From JAAZAI01 sp050942875 (lineage in GTDB: Bacteria > Verrucomicrobiota > Kiritimatiellia > RFP12 > UBA3636), in contig JBMNOD010000057.1 in assembly GCA_050942875.1 (NCBI GenBank), forward strand, positions 1 through 22,123: 22,123 nucleotides of DNA. Direction: 5' to 3'. Both the position numbers and the translations under genes were made by a program. The notes under the pieces are model-generated. The model saw only the letters and a list, made by a program, of their open reading frames with translations. It searched no databases and was not told the DNA's origin. Position 1 is the first letter of the stretch; the number at the start of each line of letters is the position of its first letter. Below are positions 21,754 to 22,123 of this stretch, one piece after another.

Positions 21754-21811
21754 AGGGGCACGGGTTTTCCAACCCGCAGGCGCAACCACGGACAGGAATG
21801 TCCGTGCCCCT
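21754..21811. repeat. 58-bp compound inverted repeat
   Basis: AGGGGCACGG (21754-21763) is the exact complement of CCGTGCCCCT (21802-21811). Inside it are the smaller hairpins GGGTT-TTCC-AACCC (21762-21775) and GGACA-GGAA-TGTCC (21790-21803), which partly compete with the outer stem. No T-tract is present. It looks like a dispersed palindromic intergenic element. Confidence 0.65.
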
Positions 21812-21931
21812 GTCCGAGGCGCACCGCGCCGATGGCGCGGGCGAGTGGCGGCTCCCGCCGAGACGGCGGGGGCCAATGTCAGCACCCTGCCACCCGCTAT
21901 AATCTTGTCTCAGCCAAATATGCTAAAGTGA

Positions 21932-21963
21932 GGGCGCTTTCCGGTGAGAACCGAAAAGCGCCC
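21932..21963. other. 14-bp hairpin with GAGA loop (plus strand)
   Basis: Positions 21932-21945 pair with 21950-21963 with a single C-A mismatch, closed by a GAGA (GNRA-type) loop. The last three bases overlap the palindrome at 21961-21988, so both can hardly form fully at once. Confidence 0.7.
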
Positions 21964-21988
21964 CGGGGGTTCGCGCGAACCCCCGGGG
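21961..21988 (-). terminator. 28-bp perfect palindrome, terminator-like on the minus strand
   Basis: Positions 21961-21974 are the exact reverse complement of 21975-21988 (CCCCGGGGGTTCGC and GCGAACCCCCGGGG). On the minus strand it is followed by CGCTTTTC, a short U-run at slight distance, which fits a weak terminator or attenuator. On the plus strand no T-run follows. A further stem can pair 21985-21997 with 22055-22067 with one mismatch, giving an alternative fold. Confidence 0.5.
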
Positions 21989-22123
21989 CGGGGCGACGAC
22001 GACGACCGTAATCCAGATCACGAGGCCACGGCCTCGGAGTTCGTGTTCAAGTCTGTCGCGCCGCCCCATCTGCATTGGCCCGAACAGTTGATAGTGCCGT
22101 GAATCGAGCACGCAGACAAGAAA

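Larger units (their letters stand above)
20180..21922. other. Long repeat-rich non-coding region
   Basis: I support no gene in this 1.7 kb. It holds three diverged copies of a large repeat, a MITE-like insertion, REP-like motifs, a 9-bp tandem repeat and several hairpins, listed separately. The reading frames present translate the GC-rich repeats, lack Shine-Dalgarno sites and change frame between repeat copies. The stretch 21150-21400 is less GC-rich and matches none of the repeats; it may be a decayed gene, but I recognise nothing in it. Confidence 0.7.
21923..22123 (-). other. Possible leader-peptide/attenuator region, or end of an off-window minus-strand gene
   Basis: A minus-strand frame enters open from the right edge and stops at 21923. 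It contains VIWITVVVVAPPRG (21980-22021), with four consecutive GTC Val codons at 21995-22006, directly before the 28-bp palindrome at 21961-21988. This layout resembles IlvL-type branched-chain amino acid leader peptides. ATG codons at 22075 and 22069 are possible leader starts, with no good Shine-Dalgarno. A weak promoter (TTGTCT 22114-22119, 17 bases, CACTAT 22091-22096) is visible. No ilv gene follows to the left. The frame could instead be the C-terminus of a gene beyond the window. Confidence 0.35.

Overview
The window is a GC-rich bacterial chromosome segment from a Gram-negative-type organism. Support for this comes from ExbB/ExbD-type inner-membrane energising proteins, several Sec signal peptides, clear Shine-Dalgarno sites and sigma70-like promoters. 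The gene mix suggests a PVC-superphylum bacterium, perhaps Kiritimatiellota or Lentisphaerota: paired sugar-phosphate isomerase-like TIM barrels, TPR proteins placed with ExbB and two ExbD, a RAYT-type transposase, and many GC-rich intergenic repeats. This placement is an inference from style; no rRNA or other phylogenetic marker was compared.

Layout. At 1-515 (minus) lies the N-terminal part of a REP-associated tyrosine transposase, cut by the window edge, with two tandem copies of a GGGACAGACCCC-core repeat behind it. At 877-4447 (plus) is a five-gene run: two xylose-isomerase-like TIM-barrel proteins, a YkvA/DUF1232 membrane protein, an LRAT-like papain-fold protein and a small secreted basic protein. 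At 4542-8112 (minus) is a three-gene run: an arginine-rich zinc-finger/winged-helix-like protein, an unrecognised protein and an AEC-family transporter. A divergent promoter pair at 8158-8286 separates this from the operon at 8370-14242 (plus), which encodes a large secreted TPR protein, a smaller secreted TPR protein, ExbB and two ExbD proteins. After a 700-bp non-coding region with a five-copy 61-bp tandem repeat comes the translation/transcription operon nusA-infB-rbfA plus a secreted protein of unknown function (14946-20179). The nusA leader carries a terminator-like hairpin.

From 20180 to the right edge (1.9 kb) I see no convincing gene. This stretch is an accumulation of repeats: three diverged copies of one intergenic repeat, more GGGACAGACCCC-core motifs, a 9-bp tandem repeat, several strong hairpins, and a 99-bp MITE-like element. 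The MITE sits inside one copy of the large repeat at a TA dinucleotide, and its unfilled target site survives in the neighbouring copy. At the extreme right, the minus strand carries a short reading frame with a Val/Ile-rich run directly before a 28-bp perfect palindrome. This arrangement resembles a branched-chain amino acid attenuator, but no ilv gene follows it in the window.

Functionally, the TPR-ExbB-ExbD-ExbD cluster looks like a proton-motive-force-driven envelope system with dedicated periplasmic TPR partners. nusA-infB-rbfA is the conserved housekeeping core with rimP absent from its usual upstream place.
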